Below are positions 24,797-34,052 of a stretch of DNA of 57,654 bases, piece by piece. The stretch is from CAZADA01 sp964636945 (lineage in GTDB: Bacteria > Pseudomonadota > Alphaproteobacteria > Caulobacterales > Maricaulaceae). A program made the translations under genes and the position numbers. The notes below the pieces were generated by a model that made no database searches, was not told the origin of the DNA, and saw only the letters and a program-made list of their open reading frames with translations. How positions within the stretch are numbered: position 1 is the stretch's first letter; each line of letters opens with the position of its first letter. The stretch covers positions 1 through 57,654 of the forward strand of contig CAZWVH010000007.1 of assembly GCA_964636945.1 (NCBI GenBank), read 5' to 3'.

Positions 24797-26614
24797 TTAC
24801 ATCCGCTCAGGCGTCTCAATCCCAAGCAAATCTAGCGTCAGTGAGAGCTGTTTCAGCGTCAGTGCGCTCAACGCCAGGCGCGAGGCGCGTATCTCCTCGG
24901 TTTCCGCGGCGAGCACAGGGCAATCGGTGTAAAACTTCGAAAAGGCTTGGGCCAAATTGAATGCATGCTCACACAAAATATGCGGGTGACGGCGGTCCTG
25001 AGCCGAGGCCAATGCCGCGTCAAAATTATCCAGTTCCAGCACCAGCGCCCGTTCGGCCGGGGCGGCGATGTCGATCTCGCCAGCTTCAGCGCCGTGCTCC
25101 TGGGCTTTGCGCAACAGCGATTTGATCCGAACCGCGGCATAGAGCAGATAGGGTCCGGTTTTCCCCTCAAAGCTCAAAAACCGATCCAGATCGAAGATAT
25201 AGTTCGTGGTGCGCACATTCTGCAGATCGGCGAAGCGCAACGCGGCGCACGCCACCATACGGGCGATGTCAGCGCGGTCGTCCTCGCCCAAGTCTGCCGC
25301 CAGGCCCGCCTCATCGATGCGTTCGCGCGCACGCTCCTGCGCTTCAGACACCAAATCAGACAGCCGGAACGTTCCGCCCTCACGGGTGCGCAGTCGCTTG
25401 CCGTCCGTGCCGTTCACGGTGCCGAATTTGATGTGCTCTAGTTGCTCTTCTTTGAGCCAGCCCACCAAATCGCTGGCGCGGAATACCTGTTCAAAGTGGT
25501 CGGACTGACCAAGATCGACCACATACAATACACGATCAGGATCATTGGTTTGGACCCGATCCAGAATGGTCGCCAAATCCGTGGTGCCGTAAAGGGCCGA
25601 GCCTTCAGACGTCACCAGGATCAGCGGAGCGAGTTCCTTTTTATCGTCCTCACGCGCGACGCGGACGATTTTGGCGCCGTCACTATCCTCGAGCAGGTCC
25701 TTGTCTTGGAATGCGCCGATGACGTCAGGGACCAGCGGGGCCGCGTCGCTTTCGCCTTTCCACAAATCGAAACTGACATTGAGTTCAGCATAGTCGCGCT
25801 TGAGACCCGCCACAGAGACGTCAATGAAATGTTGGAGCAATGCCCGATATCCTGCACGGCCCTCTTGCAGTTCGGCGGTGGCCCGGCGAGAGCGCTGCAA
25901 GCGCTCAGGATCGGTTTTGGCCTTGGTGCTGGCCTGGGGATAAAGCCGCGCCAAATCTTCCAAGTCGACGGGAGGTTGCTCGGGGAACGGCCCCTGATTG
26001 TCCGCGTCGAAATAGGGCAAATTTGGCTGTTCGTCCGCCAACTCGGTGATCAAATGGCCCATCTGCAGGCCCCAATCACCCAAATGCACATCGCTGGTGA
26101 CCTGTTCACCGCGAAACCGGAAAATCCGCTGCAGCGTGTCGCCAATGACAGCCGAGCGCAAATGGCCCACATGCATGGGCTTGGCCACATTGGGACCGCC
26201 AAAGTCGATCAGCACCGTCTCAGGCTTCATCACCGTTTTGGCGCCGGCGCGCGGATCCTCCGCCAGAGCGCGGGCGGCATCGGTCAGCACGAAATCTTTC
26301 GGCGTGATGTTCAAAAACCCGGGTCCGGCGATCTCCACGTCCACCAAGGCGCACACGTCATCAGACAATGCGTAGAGCACCTTCTGAGCCACCTCGCGCG
26401 GATTGGTCTTGGCTGGCTTGGCGGCGGCCATGGCGCCATTGCACTGAAATGGCGCGCGGTCAGAACGCACCACGCGGCCGAATTTCCGGTCAAATCCCGC
26501 TGCGGCGAATGCGGTTTCAAACGCAGCCGTGAGCGTGTCCGCCAAACTATTTGCGCTCGCGCCGGCGAGCATGTCCGCCCCAGACATGCCGCGACTATCG
26601 CGTGCCTGCATCAA
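24797..26614 (-). CDS. argS: Arginyl-tRNA synthetase
   Basis: This class I synthetase charges tRNA-Arg. The HIGH motif is AKPMHVGHLRSAVIGD and the degenerate KMSKS region is GTDGKRLRTREGGTF, as is common in ArgRS. The C-terminal anticodon-binding domain ends with the typical LLGIETPERM. The N-terminal additional domain is present. Start ATG 26614 would overlap the preceding gene by 20 nt; ATG 26587 (MSGADMLAG) avoids this and is about as likely. The 605-residue length fits the family. Confidence 0.96.
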   Translation of the reverse strand: MMQARDSRGMSGADMLAGASANSLADTLTAAFETAFAAAGFDRKFGRVVRSDRAPFQCNGAMAAAKPAKTNPREVAQKVLYALSDDVCALVDVEIAGPGFLNITPKDFVLTDAARALAEDPRAGAKTVMKPETVLIDFGGPNVAKPMHVGHLRSAVIGDTLQRIFRFRGEQVTSDVHLGDWGLQMGHLITELADEQPNLPYFDADNQGPFPEQPPVDLEDLARLYPQASTKAKTDPERLQRSRRATAELQEGRAGYRALLQHFIDVSVAGLKRDYAELNVSFDLWKGESDAAPLVPDVIGAFQDKDLLEDSDGAKIVRVAREDDKKELAPLILVTSEGSALYGTTDLATILDRVQTNDPDRVLYVVDLGQSDHFEQVFRASDLVGWLKEEQLEHIKFGTVNGTDGKRLRTREGGTFRLSDLVSEAQERARERIDEAGLAADLGEDDRADIARMVACAALRFADLQNVRTTNYIFDLDRFLSFEGKTGPYLLYAAVRIKSLLRKAQEHGAEAGEIDIAAPAERALVLELDNFDAALASAQDRRHPHILCEHAFNLAQAFSKFYTDCPVLAAETEEIRASRLALSALTLKQLSLTLDLLGIETPERM

Positions 26615-27185
26615 TGGTGAAGCGCTTGCCTTGACGGTTAAAATTCAACTGCTCAGGCGTCACTTCAAAGCCGACAATGATTTCAAAATTGGACCCAGAC
26701 ACAGAATCGTTCGCACGCGGGATTGTGATTTCCTCAATCCGCTCGCGCCGGAAGACGCGTTCCTCATCGCGATCAAACTCAACTTCGATCGGAAAGGTGA
26801 GCTTTTCGATCACGGCTTGGTCGGTACGGGTCACGGCCACCCAATAGCGGTAAGTATGCTTGCGCCCCTCAGCCGCCGGACCGCGGCCAAAGCCCATATC
26901 GATCTCCAAATCAGCCTTGATGGGGTCATCGCCACGATACTGGCAGAGCGAACGCACTTGCTGGATTTCTGCGGTGAACCCAATCGAGTCGTACGTCTCG
27001 TCATTGCCCGTAAAATCCACGACGCGAATTGCATCATAAAGGGCAAATGCGTTCGGGCACGGTCCTGCATTGCGGTTGCGCGAATCAAGGCCGCGCAAGC
27101 CGGACGACTGTTGTGCCGCCGCCGGCGCCGCAATGGCGGCAAGAACAGTAGTAACCGCAGCAAAAAAGGCCAAACTGGCGCGCAT
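26595..27185 (-). CDS. Exported protein of unknown function
   Basis: A 196-residue protein with a Sec signal peptide (MRASLAFFAAVTTVLAAIAAPAAA, AxA cleavage). The mature part contains two cysteines (PCPNAF and SLCQYRG), which could form a disulfide, and a strand-rich domain with TYRYWVAVTRTDQ and FEIIVGFEVTPEQLNF. It is likely periplasmic. The end overlaps argS by 20 nt if the longer argS start is used, so the two are probably co-transcribed. I do not recognise a function. Confidence 0.75.
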   Translation of the reverse strand: MRASLAFFAAVTTVLAAIAAPAAAQQSSGLRGLDSRNRNAGPCPNAFALYDAIRVVDFTGNDETYDSIGFTAEIQQVRSLCQYRGDDPIKADLEIDMGFGRGPAAEGRKHTYRYWVAVTRTDQAVIEKLTFPIEVEFDRDEERVFRRERIEEITIPRANDSVSGSNFEIIVGFEVTPEQLNFNRQGKRFTIDAGTR

Positions 27186-27323
27186 CGCAAAAATCCTTCT
27201 TCATCACAAGCGACGCGTCTACGCATTCGTTGTCGCGCCGAATTCTGTTATGCCTATAGGGGTACTCTCGCTTGCGCATTGCAGCAACCGCGTGCGACGC
27301 CCTAATGCTGTACACGATCATCA

Positions 27324-28307
27324 ATGCCGGAAACGCTTGCCCATATGCAACAGTCTAACTCAATCACACTGCTCTTAGCGGCGCCTCGCGGCTTTTGCGC
27401 AGGCGTGGACCGCGCCATCCAAATCGTTGAACGCGCGCTCGAGCGCTGGGGCGCTCCGGTGTATGTGCGCCATGAGATTGTGCACAATAAGCATGTGGTG
27501 GACCGGCTCAAAAACATGGGTGCGGTTTTTGTGGATGAGCTGCACGAGTGCCCCACCGATCGACCTGTCGTATTTTCCGCTCACGGTGTGCCCAAATCAG
27601 TGCCCGCCGAAGCCGAGCGCCGCAATATGATCTATGTGGACGCCACGTGCCCGTTGGTGTCGAAGGTTCATGTAGGCGCTGAACGCCATCACCGCGAGGG
27701 TCGGCATATCATCCTGATCGGTCACGCCGGACACCCTGAGGTGATCGGCACCATGGGCCAACTGCCCGAAGGGGCCGTCACTTTGGTTGAGACAGTTGAG
27801 GACGTTGATTCGCTGCAAGTTGAGGACGCGGATCGCTTAGCCTTTGTCACCCAAACCACACTGTCGGTCGACGACACAGCCGCCATTGTCGAGGCCCTGC
27901 GTGAACGCTATCCGGACATCGCCGCGCCCCATAAAGAGGACATTTGTTACGCCACGACCAATCGCCAGCATGCTGTGAAAGCAATGGCCAGCCAATGCGA
28001 TGTGGTATTTGTGGTTGGAGCGCCCAATTCATCCAATTCACAGAGGCTGGTTGAAGTGGCTCTGCGAGCTGGCGCACAAAACGCGATGTTGGTGCAAACG
28101 GCGGCGGATGTGGACTGGTCTTGGATTAAGCCAGGAATGGTCATTGGCCTCACAGCGGGAGCATCGGCGCCAGAAGAGCTTGTCACCGCGGTCATTGATG
28201 CAGCCCGCGAGCGATTTGATTTGGCTGTGGAAGAGGTCAATGTGGCGCGCGAAGACGTGACCTTTAAGCTGCCGCGCGTTCTGAGTATTGAGGAGCAACA
28301 CAGCTAG
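27324..28307 (+). CDS. ispH: 4-hydroxy-3-methylbut-2-enyl diphosphate reductase
   Basis: The last enzyme of the MEP pathway, it makes IPP and DMAPP from HMBPP with an Fe-S cluster. The three cluster cysteines occur in PRGFCAGVDRA, VDATCPLVSKVH and EDICYATTNRQ, and the conserved VRHEIVHNKHVV and FSAHGVPKSV segments are intact. Length is 327 residues. The start at 27324 or an ATG seven codons later are both possible. It heads a + strand run with DUF1801, SnoaL-like and rnhA genes. Confidence 0.96.
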   Translation: MPETLAHMQQSNSITLLLAAPRGFCAGVDRAIQIVERALERWGAPVYVRHEIVHNKHVVDRLKNMGAVFVDELHECPTDRPVVFSAHGVPKSVPAEAERRNMIYVDATCPLVSKVHVGAERHHREGRHIILIGHAGHPEVIGTMGQLPEGAVTLVETVEDVDSLQVEDADRLAFVTQTTLSVDDTAAIVEALRERYPDIAAPHKEDICYATTNRQHAVKAMASQCDVVFVVGAPNSSNSQRLVEVALRAGAQNAMLVQTAADVDWSWIKPGMVIGLTAGASAPEELVTAVIDAARERFDLAVEEVNVAREDVTFKLPRVLSIEEQHS

Positions 28308-28319
28308 CGGAATCCGGAT

Positions 28320-28748
28320 ATGGCCGAGAACAAAATCCAGGCAACCTCGGCTGACGTCGAACAATTTTTGCAAGGTGTGGCGCCCGAGCGAAAACGCGAC
28401 GAGGCCCAGCGGCTCAATGCCTTATTCCAAAAAGTCACCGGTTGGGCGCCGCGCATGTGGGGACCATCCATCATCGGGTATGGCGAGTATCATTATAAGT
28501 ATGAGAGCGGGCGCGAAGGCGACTTTCTAGCCACTGGCTTCTCGCCGCGAAAAGCCAAGCATACAATCTACATTATGCCTGGTTACGCCGCCTATGATCC
28601 AATCTTACAGCGACTGGGCAAGCATTCAATCGGAAAATCGTGTCTCTACATCAATAAGTTAGACGATGTCGATTTAGAAGTTCTGTCCGAACTGATCAAA
28701 TTTGGGCTTGATGATTTGGCCAAGAAATATCCCGTGAAACCGTCATGA
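28320..28748 (+). CDS. DUF1801 domain protein
   Basis: A 142-residue protein with the DUF1801 (YdhG-like) fold: PRMWGPSIIGYGEYHYKYESG, then FSPRKAKHTIYIMPGY and the C-terminal GKSCLYINKLDDVDLEVLSELI. Members are small soluble proteins of unknown function, resembling the iron-chaperone-like YdhG in overall pattern. It follows ispH by 12 nt and overlaps the next gene by 4 nt (ATGA), so it is in the same operon. Confidence 0.85.
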   Translation: MAENKIQATSADVEQFLQGVAPERKRDEAQRLNALFQKVTGWAPRMWGPSIIGYGEYHYKYESGREGDFLATGFSPRKAKHTIYIMPGYAAYDPILQRLGKHSIGKSCLYINKLDDVDLEVLSELIKFGLDDLAKKYPVKPS

Positions 28749-29128
28749 GTCGGTCAGCGCGCGAGACTGTCCAGTCTTGGGTGGACGCTTTCAATAAACG
28801 CGATGCTGAAGCGGTGGCCGCCCATTATCATGACGATGCGGTCAATCACCAAGTGGTGCAAGATCCGATCGAAGGACGCGCAGCGATCGGCGCCATGTTC
28901 GCGCGTGAATTCTCCACTGCCGACATGACGTGTATCATCGACAACCTATTTGCGACCAAAGACAACATGGGCAATGACTGGGCGATCCTGGAATGGCGCG
29001 ACCCAAATGGGTTGCGTGGGTGTGGATTTTTTCTGGTTCGAGACGGAAAGATTGCGTTCCAACGCGGCTATTTCGATCGATTGCGATTTCTTAAGTTACA
29101 CGGCCTGCCCGTCCCTGATGACGCTTGA
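28745..29128 (+). CDS. SnoaL/NTF2-like protein
   Basis: This 127-residue protein is predicted to adopt the cone-shaped NTF2-like fold. It shows the family pattern: VQSWVDAFNKRDAEAVAAHYHDDAVNH at the N-terminus, then EGRAAIGAMFAREF and a C-terminal strand pair (CGFFLVRDGKIAFQRGYFD). Such proteins bind or isomerise small molecules, and nothing narrows the ligand here. It overlaps DUF1801 by 4 nt and precedes rnhA by about 30 nt. Confidence 0.85.
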   Translation: MSRSARETVQSWVDAFNKRDAEAVAAHYHDDAVNHQVVQDPIEGRAAIGAMFAREFSTADMTCIIDNLFATKDNMGNDWAILEWRDPNGLRGCGFFLVRDGKIAFQRGYFDRLRFLKLHGLPVPDDA

Positions 29129-29159
29129 CACAACCGTCAAATCCCAAGTTCTTCCTTCC

Positions 29160-29615
29160 ATGTCTCAACCAAAGGTCACAATTTACACCGACGGCGCGTG
29201 TTCGGGAAATCCCGGCCCTGGCGGTTGGGCCGCAATCTTGCGCTCCGGTGATGCGGAAAAAGAAATCAATGGGGGCGAGCTGGAGACCACTAACAACCGC
29301 ATGGAGTTGATGGCGGCGATCAAGGCGCTGGAGGCGCTTAAACGGCCGTCGCTCGTGGAGCTGCACACCGACTCAAACTATGTGCGCAACGGCATCATGT
29401 CCTGGATCCATGGCTGGAAACGCAATGGTTGGCGCACAGCTGCAAAAAAGCCGGTCAAAAACGATGATCTCTGGCGGCGCTTGGACGAATTGGCCAGCGC
29501 ACACACCGTCGATTGGCGTTGGGTCAAGGGACACGCGGGCGATCCAGGCAATGAGCGGGCCGATCAATTGGCCAAGGCAGGCCTTCGCGCCATGCTCGAT
29601 GGCAAGTCGAATTAG
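29160..29615 (+). CDS. rnhA: Ribonuclease HI
   Basis: This 151-residue enzyme removes RNA from RNA-DNA hybrids. All four catalytic acidic residues are in place: Asp in YTDGACSGNPGPGGW, Glu in NNRMELMAA, Asp in HTDSNYVRNG and Asp in GNERADQLA, and the handle region (GWKRNGWRT) is present. ATG 29160 gives the family-typical start (MSQPKVTIYTDG); an ATG at 29118 overlaps the preceding gene. Both type 1 and type 2 RNases H are therefore encoded in this window. Confidence 0.96.
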   Translation: MSQPKVTIYTDGACSGNPGPGGWAAILRSGDAEKEINGGELETTNNRMELMAAIKALEALKRPSLVELHTDSNYVRNGIMSWIHGWKRNGWRTAAKKPVKNDDLWRRLDELASAHTVDWRWVKGHAGDPGNERADQLAKAGLRAMLDGKSN

Positions 29616-29941
29616 GCGCAGGTGACCTCGTCGCCATGGAACTCGCAAATCATTTCGCCATTATCAGCAACAAAGAAAGATCCCTTGTGCACGTCGTCGA
29701 TATACACATCCACTGGCCCACGTGCGCGAACGGCGCAGCGAACATTGCCTTCATCAGAGCTGCATTGATTAGAAATCAATGACTCAAACCGAAGTGAGTA
29801 TCGCCCATTGGTATAGCTCGCCGAGTTGGCGTCACGGGACTGGGCCGCAACGTCTCGGCTGTCGTCTTCCCTGTCCACCACGATGATGCAGCCCGCCAAA
29901 AACAATGAACACCCAATAAGACTGAATAAAAACCGGCGCAT
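29612..29941 (-). CDS. Small lipoprotein, function unknown
   Basis: A 109-residue predicted lipoprotein. The signal peptide MRRFLFSLIGCSLFLAGC has the lipobox LAGC. The mature domain is strand-rich, with four cysteines (NQC, VRC, ICEF, TCA) that may form disulfides, and a VDVYIDDVHKGSFFVADNG segment. It is convergent with rnhA, overlapping by 4 nt. No family is recognised. Confidence 0.75.
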   Translation of the reverse strand: MRRFLFSLIGCSLFLAGCIIVVDREDDSRDVAAQSRDANSASYTNGRYSLRFESLISNQCSSDEGNVRCAVRARGPVDVYIDDVHKGSFFVADNGEMICEFHGDEVTCA

Positions 29942-30088
29942 ATGCTCCTCCCGGGTTCCGGATCAAATTCTGCCTAAATCAGTGTTACTGAACCTGACCT
30001 GACCGTCGGGGAGAACCAGCAAACGGCGTTTTCGAAAATTTACCGTTTCCCTCTTGCCGCAGTCGCGCCGTATGCCGACACTGAGGGG

Positions 30089-30667
30089 ATGGAGCACGAA
30101 CCAGACCACGACTCTTGGTTGCGCGGGCAGATGTTGATCGCCACGCCGGCGATTGGTGATCCGCGGTTTGAGCGCTCCGTCATTTTCCTATGCAGCCATA
30201 GCGCAGAAGCGGCCATGGGCATTGTTGTGAATAAGCCCCATGATGGTTTGTTGGTGAGCGATTTGCTGAACCAACTGGAACTGTCCGAGCACCATACTGC
30301 TCATGATCAGGCTGTGCTCATGGGCGGCCCGGTGGACGGCGATCGCGGATTTGTCCTGCATTCGGCGGACTACAATGCCGGTGATGCGACCATGGCCGTA
30401 TCGGGCGATGTGGCCCTGACAGCCACTAAGGAAGCGCTTGCGGCGATGACCACCTCTGGTCCGCCCGAACGGGCTATCTTAGCGCTTGGGTATGCTGGTT
30501 GGGGGCCAGGTCAGCTTGAACATGAGGTTCAACGCAATGCCTGGCTGACATGTGATGCTGCCGATGATCTGATCTTTGGCGTGGACCACGCCAATAAATG
30601 GGCGGCCGCGTTGGAATCCATCGGCGTATCACCCTCGAAACTGTCCTTGTTCACAGGCGAGGCCTGA
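30089..30667 (+). CDS. YqgE/AlgH family protein (DUF179)
   Basis: This 192-residue protein begins MEHEPDHDSWLRGQMLIATP and carries the family segments DPRFERSVIFLCSHS, GIVVNKP and GGPVDGDRGFVLHS. YqgE/AlgH proteins are widely conserved; AlgH is linked to alginate regulation in Pseudomonas, but the molecular role is not settled. It is monocistronic here, convergent with the GNAT gene. Confidence 0.93.
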   Translation: MEHEPDHDSWLRGQMLIATPAIGDPRFERSVIFLCSHSAEAAMGIVVNKPHDGLLVSDLLNQLELSEHHTAHDQAVLMGGPVDGDRGFVLHSADYNAGDATMAVSGDVALTATKEALAAMTTSGPPERAILALGYAGWGPGQLEHEVQRNAWLTCDAADDLIFGVDHANKWAAALESIGVSPSKLSLFTGEA

Positions 30668-30669
30668 AC

Positions 30670-31272
30670 CTAGCTTGGCCAACGCTTGGCGCGTTGATCA
30701 TCGCGCAAGAGGGCGTAGATCACATGATCGCGCCACACGCCGTTGATCTTCAGATAGGACCGCGCAACGCCTTCTTCGCGAAATCCGAGCCCGCTGAGCA
30801 GAGCTCTCGAAGCCTGATTGCTGGGAATGCATGCCGCCTCCAAACGATGAAGTCCGGCCTCCTCGAAAGCGTAGCGCGTCACGGTTTTGACAGCAGCACG
30901 AATGTGGCCATTGCGTTTGTATGGCTCGCCAATCCAGTAGCCGATCGCGGCAGATTGGGCGACGCCGCGGCGGATATTGTTCAAATTGCATCCGCCGACC
31001 AGTACGTCATCGTCAGAACGGAACACAAAAAATGGCGCGCAAAGTCCAATCCGAATGTCATCGGCATAGCGGCGCAAGCGACGTCGAAATCCAGAGCGCG
31101 TCAATTCATCAGACGCCCAAGTGGGCTCCCAGGGGGTTAGGAAAGAGCGGCTGCGTGCGCGGAGCCTCGACCACTCGGCGAAATCGCCAAAGCGGGGACG
31201 ACGAAGATACACTCCCTCACCAACCAAGGCGTCATCCGCACTGGCGTTTGACGCTAAACCCATGACCGCCAT
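30670..31272 (-). CDS. RimJ/RimL-type GNAT N-acetyltransferase
   Basis: A 200-residue GNAT enzyme. VYLRRPRFGDFAEWSRLR, AAIGYWIGEPYKRNGHIRAAVKTV and RLEAACIPSNQASRALLSGLGF are the RimJ/RimL-like motifs, the middle one binding acetyl-CoA. The target, perhaps a ribosomal protein N-terminus, cannot be read. The open frame reaches 31380, but the upstream part overlaps the surf1 gene; ATG 31272 (GGGG 7 nt before it) or ATG 31263 is the likely start. It follows surf1 on the same strand. Confidence 0.88.
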   Translation of the reverse strand: MAVMGLASNASADDALVGEGVYLRRPRFGDFAEWSRLRARSRSFLTPWEPTWASDELTRSGFRRRLRRYADDIRIGLCAPFFVFRSDDDVLVGGCNLNNIRRGVAQSAAIGYWIGEPYKRNGHIRAAVKTVTRYAFEEAGLHRLEAACIPSNQASRALLSGLGFREEGVARSYLKINGVWRDHVIYALLRDDQRAKRWPS

Positions 31273-31345
31273 GGCGATACCCCACGTTATTGGTTCGTCA
31301 TGGTGCAGGAGAATACGGCAATTGGGCAAGGCCCCTGCTGCGCCG

Positions 31346-32125
31346 TTATTCCACTCCGCGAACACGACGTCGGCGCGCAAGGTGATAAGCGATCACCACC
31401 GCCAGGAGCGCGACCGCCAGACCGTACCATGTGATCACATATCCCAAATGCCGGTTGGAAATCTCACTGGGATCGAGGCGTACGCGCTCAAGGCCCTCGG
31501 GAGCCGCCCATTGAGGCGTTTCGCGGATGGCCGTCACGTCAAACGGCGCCAACTCGCTTGCTCCGGCGCGTTGGGCGATCGCATCACGGTCAAAGGCATA
31601 GAATACACCGCGATCAAGGTCAGGAACCGGCTCGGTCCATTTGAGCAATGGATTCGTTTCAGAGCTGGGGCGGACCTGGGCGACCACGGTGACCGTCGGG
31701 CTTGGTTCACTGTTGCTGGGTGTTTGAGGTGGGGCGTTTGCCTCTCGGTCAAAGACAAGCCCGCGTTCGACCAGAACCACTTCCCGTGAGCCCGAGATCA
31801 CCAATGGCGTCACAATGCGCCATCCCCGTTGTCCATCGCGCACCGTGGGGATGGTAGCTTGAGAAGAATGCCAATAGACGCCTTCGATCTCAACGGGCTG
31901 AAACCGAACATCGTCACCCTTGCGGGCGCGATCACGGGCTTGCCGATAGGGCAAAGGCGCCTCGTCTTGTCTTTCTGCAAGGGTGGTAATGAGATCATTC
32001 TTCCACGCCAACCGGCGCACTTGCCATGTGCCGAGGCCCACAAGAATGGCGAAAGTGAGCAAAGAGGCCAGCCATAAGCGCGGTGACAATCCGCCAAGTT
32101 TGCGCCGTGACGCCAATTCAGTCAT
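31346..32125 (-). CDS. surf1: SURF1-family cytochrome oxidase assembly protein
   Basis: A 259-residue inner-membrane protein that helps insert haem a into cytochrome c oxidase subunit I. It has two terminal membrane helices (LASLLTFAILVGLGTWQVRR and VITWYGLAVALLAVVIAY) flanking a periplasmic domain with GWRIVTPLV and VLVERGLV, the SURF1 layout. ATG 32125 overlaps the DUF983 stop by 8 nt, giving tight coupling; a start ten codons upstream is possible. Confidence 0.92.
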   Translation of the reverse strand: MTELASRRKLGGLSPRLWLASLLTFAILVGLGTWQVRRLAWKNDLITTLAERQDEAPLPYRQARDRARKGDDVRFQPVEIEGVYWHSSQATIPTVRDGQRGWRIVTPLVISGSREVVLVERGLVFDREANAPPQTPSNSEPSPTVTVVAQVRPSSETNPLLKWTEPVPDLDRGVFYAFDRDAIAQRAGASELAPFDVTAIRETPQWAAPEGLERVRLDPSEISNRHLGYVITWYGLAVALLAVVIAYHLARRRRVRGVE

Positions 32126-32492
32126 CCAGCTGCGCCTCATGCGCGTCGTGAGCAAACTGTAGCGCGATCAGCGTGGCCTTGAACGGCCGCAACAAAGCCA
32201 AGGTTAAAATCAATCCTAAAGGCAACCAAATGATCAGTTGTATCCAGACCGGCGGATCGTAGGCGATCTGCACAAGCATGGCCGGGATCACCACGAGAAA
32301 GCCCACAACCATCATCACAAATACAGCCGGCCCGTCACCACTGTCGGCTTTGGCAAAGTCAAACTCGCACGACTCGCAACGATCGGCGACCTGAAGAAAG
32401 CCATCGAACAGAGCGCCCTCGCCGCACCGAGGACACCGGCACAATACCCCCGCAATCAGTGGATTGGCGACTTGGCGGTCTTGACCGGTCAC
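32118..32492 (-). CDS. DUF983 membrane protein of the oxidase operon
   Basis: A 124-residue protein with an N-terminal zinc-ribbon-like segment (CRCPRCGEGALF and CESCEFDF, four cysteines) and two C-terminal hydrophobic helices. DUF983 genes are regularly found between coxC and surf1 in alphaproteobacteria and are presumed to serve oxidase assembly. The GTG start at 32492 overlaps the coxC stop (GTGA); the frame is open farther upstream inside coxC, but that part does not fit the family. Confidence 0.85.
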   Translation of the reverse strand: MTGQDRQVANPLIAGVLCRCPRCGEGALFDGFLQVADRCESCEFDFAKADSGDGPAVFVMMVVGFLVVIPAMLVQIAYDPPVWIQLIIWLPLGLILTLALLRPFKATLIALQFAHDAHEAQLDD

Positions 32493-33409
32493 GTGGGGGC
32501 AGTCGCCAAGGCTACGGCCACATAGACGAAGGCGAACAGGAACAGCCACACCACATCCACGAAATGCCAATACCAGGCTGCCGCATCGAGGGCGAAAGGA
32601 CGTTCCGGCGGCAGATTATTGCGCATCATCAATAGGAGGCAGACCAAGAGGAAGATTGTGCCCACCACAACGTGAAAACCATGAAAGCCGGTGGCCATGT
32701 AGAAGCTCGCGCCATAAAGGTTTGCGTCCGGGCCGCCAAAGGCGAAGGTGGCGTGCATATACTCATAGACTTGGATGCCGGTGAAAAACACGCCCAGGAT
32801 CACGGTCAGCAACAAGCCCCACTTTGCCTCGTCCATTTTGCCATGCTGATGGGCATGGTGGGCCCAGGTCACCGTGGTTCCGGACGTGAGCAGCACGAGG
32901 GTCATCAATAATGGCAGATGAAACGGGTCGAGAACTTCCACGCCCTGTGGGGGCCAGTTTGACCACGCCGCCTGTGTCGCGTCGGGGTTATCGCTGAGCC
33001 CATATTGGGAGAGCCAGCCTTCTTCGATGCGCACATCATGGAAAATTTGTCCTTCGAAGAAGATCCAAAACCACGCCACGAAAAACATGACTTCGGAGAT
33101 GATGAACAAAATCATGCCATAGCGCAGACCGATCTCAACCACTGGCGTGTGATCGCCATGCCGCGCTTCTTTGGTGATGTCGCCCCACCAGCCAAACATG
33201 GTGTAAAGAATGCCGCCGAGACCGACAAACATCAGCCATGGCTGGCCCTTGCCGAACACGTAATAGGCCGCCGAACCTTCGTTTGAATTCAGCCCGGCCA
33301 TATACACAACCGCGCCAACAGCGAGCACAAACGCGAACAGCGACCCGACAAATGGCCAGGGACTTGGGTCGACAAGATGATAATCGTGTTTCACCGCGCC
33401 GGCAGCCAT
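32489..33409 (-). CDS. coxC: Cytochrome c oxidase subunit III
   Basis: This 306-residue protein has seven transmembrane helices and the subunit III signatures: FFVAWFWIFFEGQIFH, which holds the conserved glutamate, and TLVLLTSGTTVTWAHHA, plus GFHGFHVVVGTIFLLVC and YWHFVDVVWLFLF. It stabilises proton uptake in the aa3-type enzyme. It follows ctaG by 58 nt and overlaps DUF983 by 4 nt. Confidence 0.97.
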   Translation of the reverse strand: MAAGAVKHDYHLVDPSPWPFVGSLFAFVLAVGAVVYMAGLNSNEGSAAYYVFGKGQPWLMFVGLGGILYTMFGWWGDITKEARHGDHTPVVEIGLRYGMILFIISEVMFFVAWFWIFFEGQIFHDVRIEEGWLSQYGLSDNPDATQAAWSNWPPQGVEVLDPFHLPLLMTLVLLTSGTTVTWAHHAHQHGKMDEAKWGLLLTVILGVFFTGIQVYEYMHATFAFGGPDANLYGASFYMATGFHGFHVVVGTIFLLVCLLLMMRNNLPPERPFALDAAAWYWHFVDVVWLFLFAFVYVAVALATAPT

Positions 33410-33467
33410 GGCGATCTCCCTAAAAATCCCAACGTGCGCGTGTCATAGCCGGTCTGGCCACTACGCG

Positions 33468-34052
33468 TCACCCCTCACTAGCCGCCCCGCGACGGTCGGT
33501 CGCTTGTGCGAACGCTTCGCTGTCAGCCTCAAAGAATGTGTATGACAGAGTGATATTCTGAATGTCATCCAATCGCTCCACATCATCCATGCGTGGATCG
33601 ACAAAGAAAATCACCGGCAAGGTCACGGTTTCCCCGGGCATATAAGTCTGCACATCGAAACAAAAACACTCCAACTTGTTGAAATACAAGCCTGATTTGT
33701 ATGGCGTGACATTGTATGACGCGATGGCCTGCACGGGATGGTCCGAGGTATTCGTGACCTCGTAATAGGCCAGCGCGTTCTGACCGAGTTTCACCTCGAT
33801 CGCGCGTTGCGAGGGGCGAAACTCTAATGGCGCGCTGTTCACGTTGGCGTCGAAACTCACACTCACGGTGCGGTCAAGCACGCGACTGGCCGCGGATTCG
33901 GCCACTTGAGTGGTGCCGCCAAATCCGGTGACGCGGCAAAACGTGTCGTAAAGCGGCTTTGAGGCGAACGCCAAGCCCAGCATTGCCAGCGCGCCAACCG
34001 CGGCGAAACCGGCAATGCGTGCGTTGGCGGCTTTTGGCTTAGGGCTGGACAA
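33468..34052 (-). CDS. ctaG: Cytochrome c oxidase assembly protein CtaG/Cox11
   Basis: This 194-residue copper chaperone delivers Cu to the CuB site of subunit I. One N-terminal membrane helix anchors it (FAAVGALAMLGLAFASKPLYDTFCRVTG), and the periplasmic domain carries the Cu-binding motif CFCF in KLECFCFDVQTYMPGE and the typical VFFVDPRM-type strand. The start overlaps the upstream 55-residue ORF by 14 nt. Confidence 0.96.
   Translation of the reverse strand: MSSPKPKAANARIAGFAAVGALAMLGLAFASKPLYDTFCRVTGFGGTTQVAESAASRVLDRTVSVSFDANVNSAPLEFRPSQRAIEVKLGQNALAYYEVTNTSDHPVQAIASYNVTPYKSGLYFNKLECFCFDVQTYMPGETVTLPVIFFVDPRMDDVERLDDIQNITLSYTFFEADSEAFAQATDRRGAASEG

Noticed and set aside
25442..26620. 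392-codon plus-strand frame opposite argS
   Set aside because: It is antisense to intact argS with its HVGH and GKRLRTR motifs; long shadow frames are common in GC-rich coding sequence.
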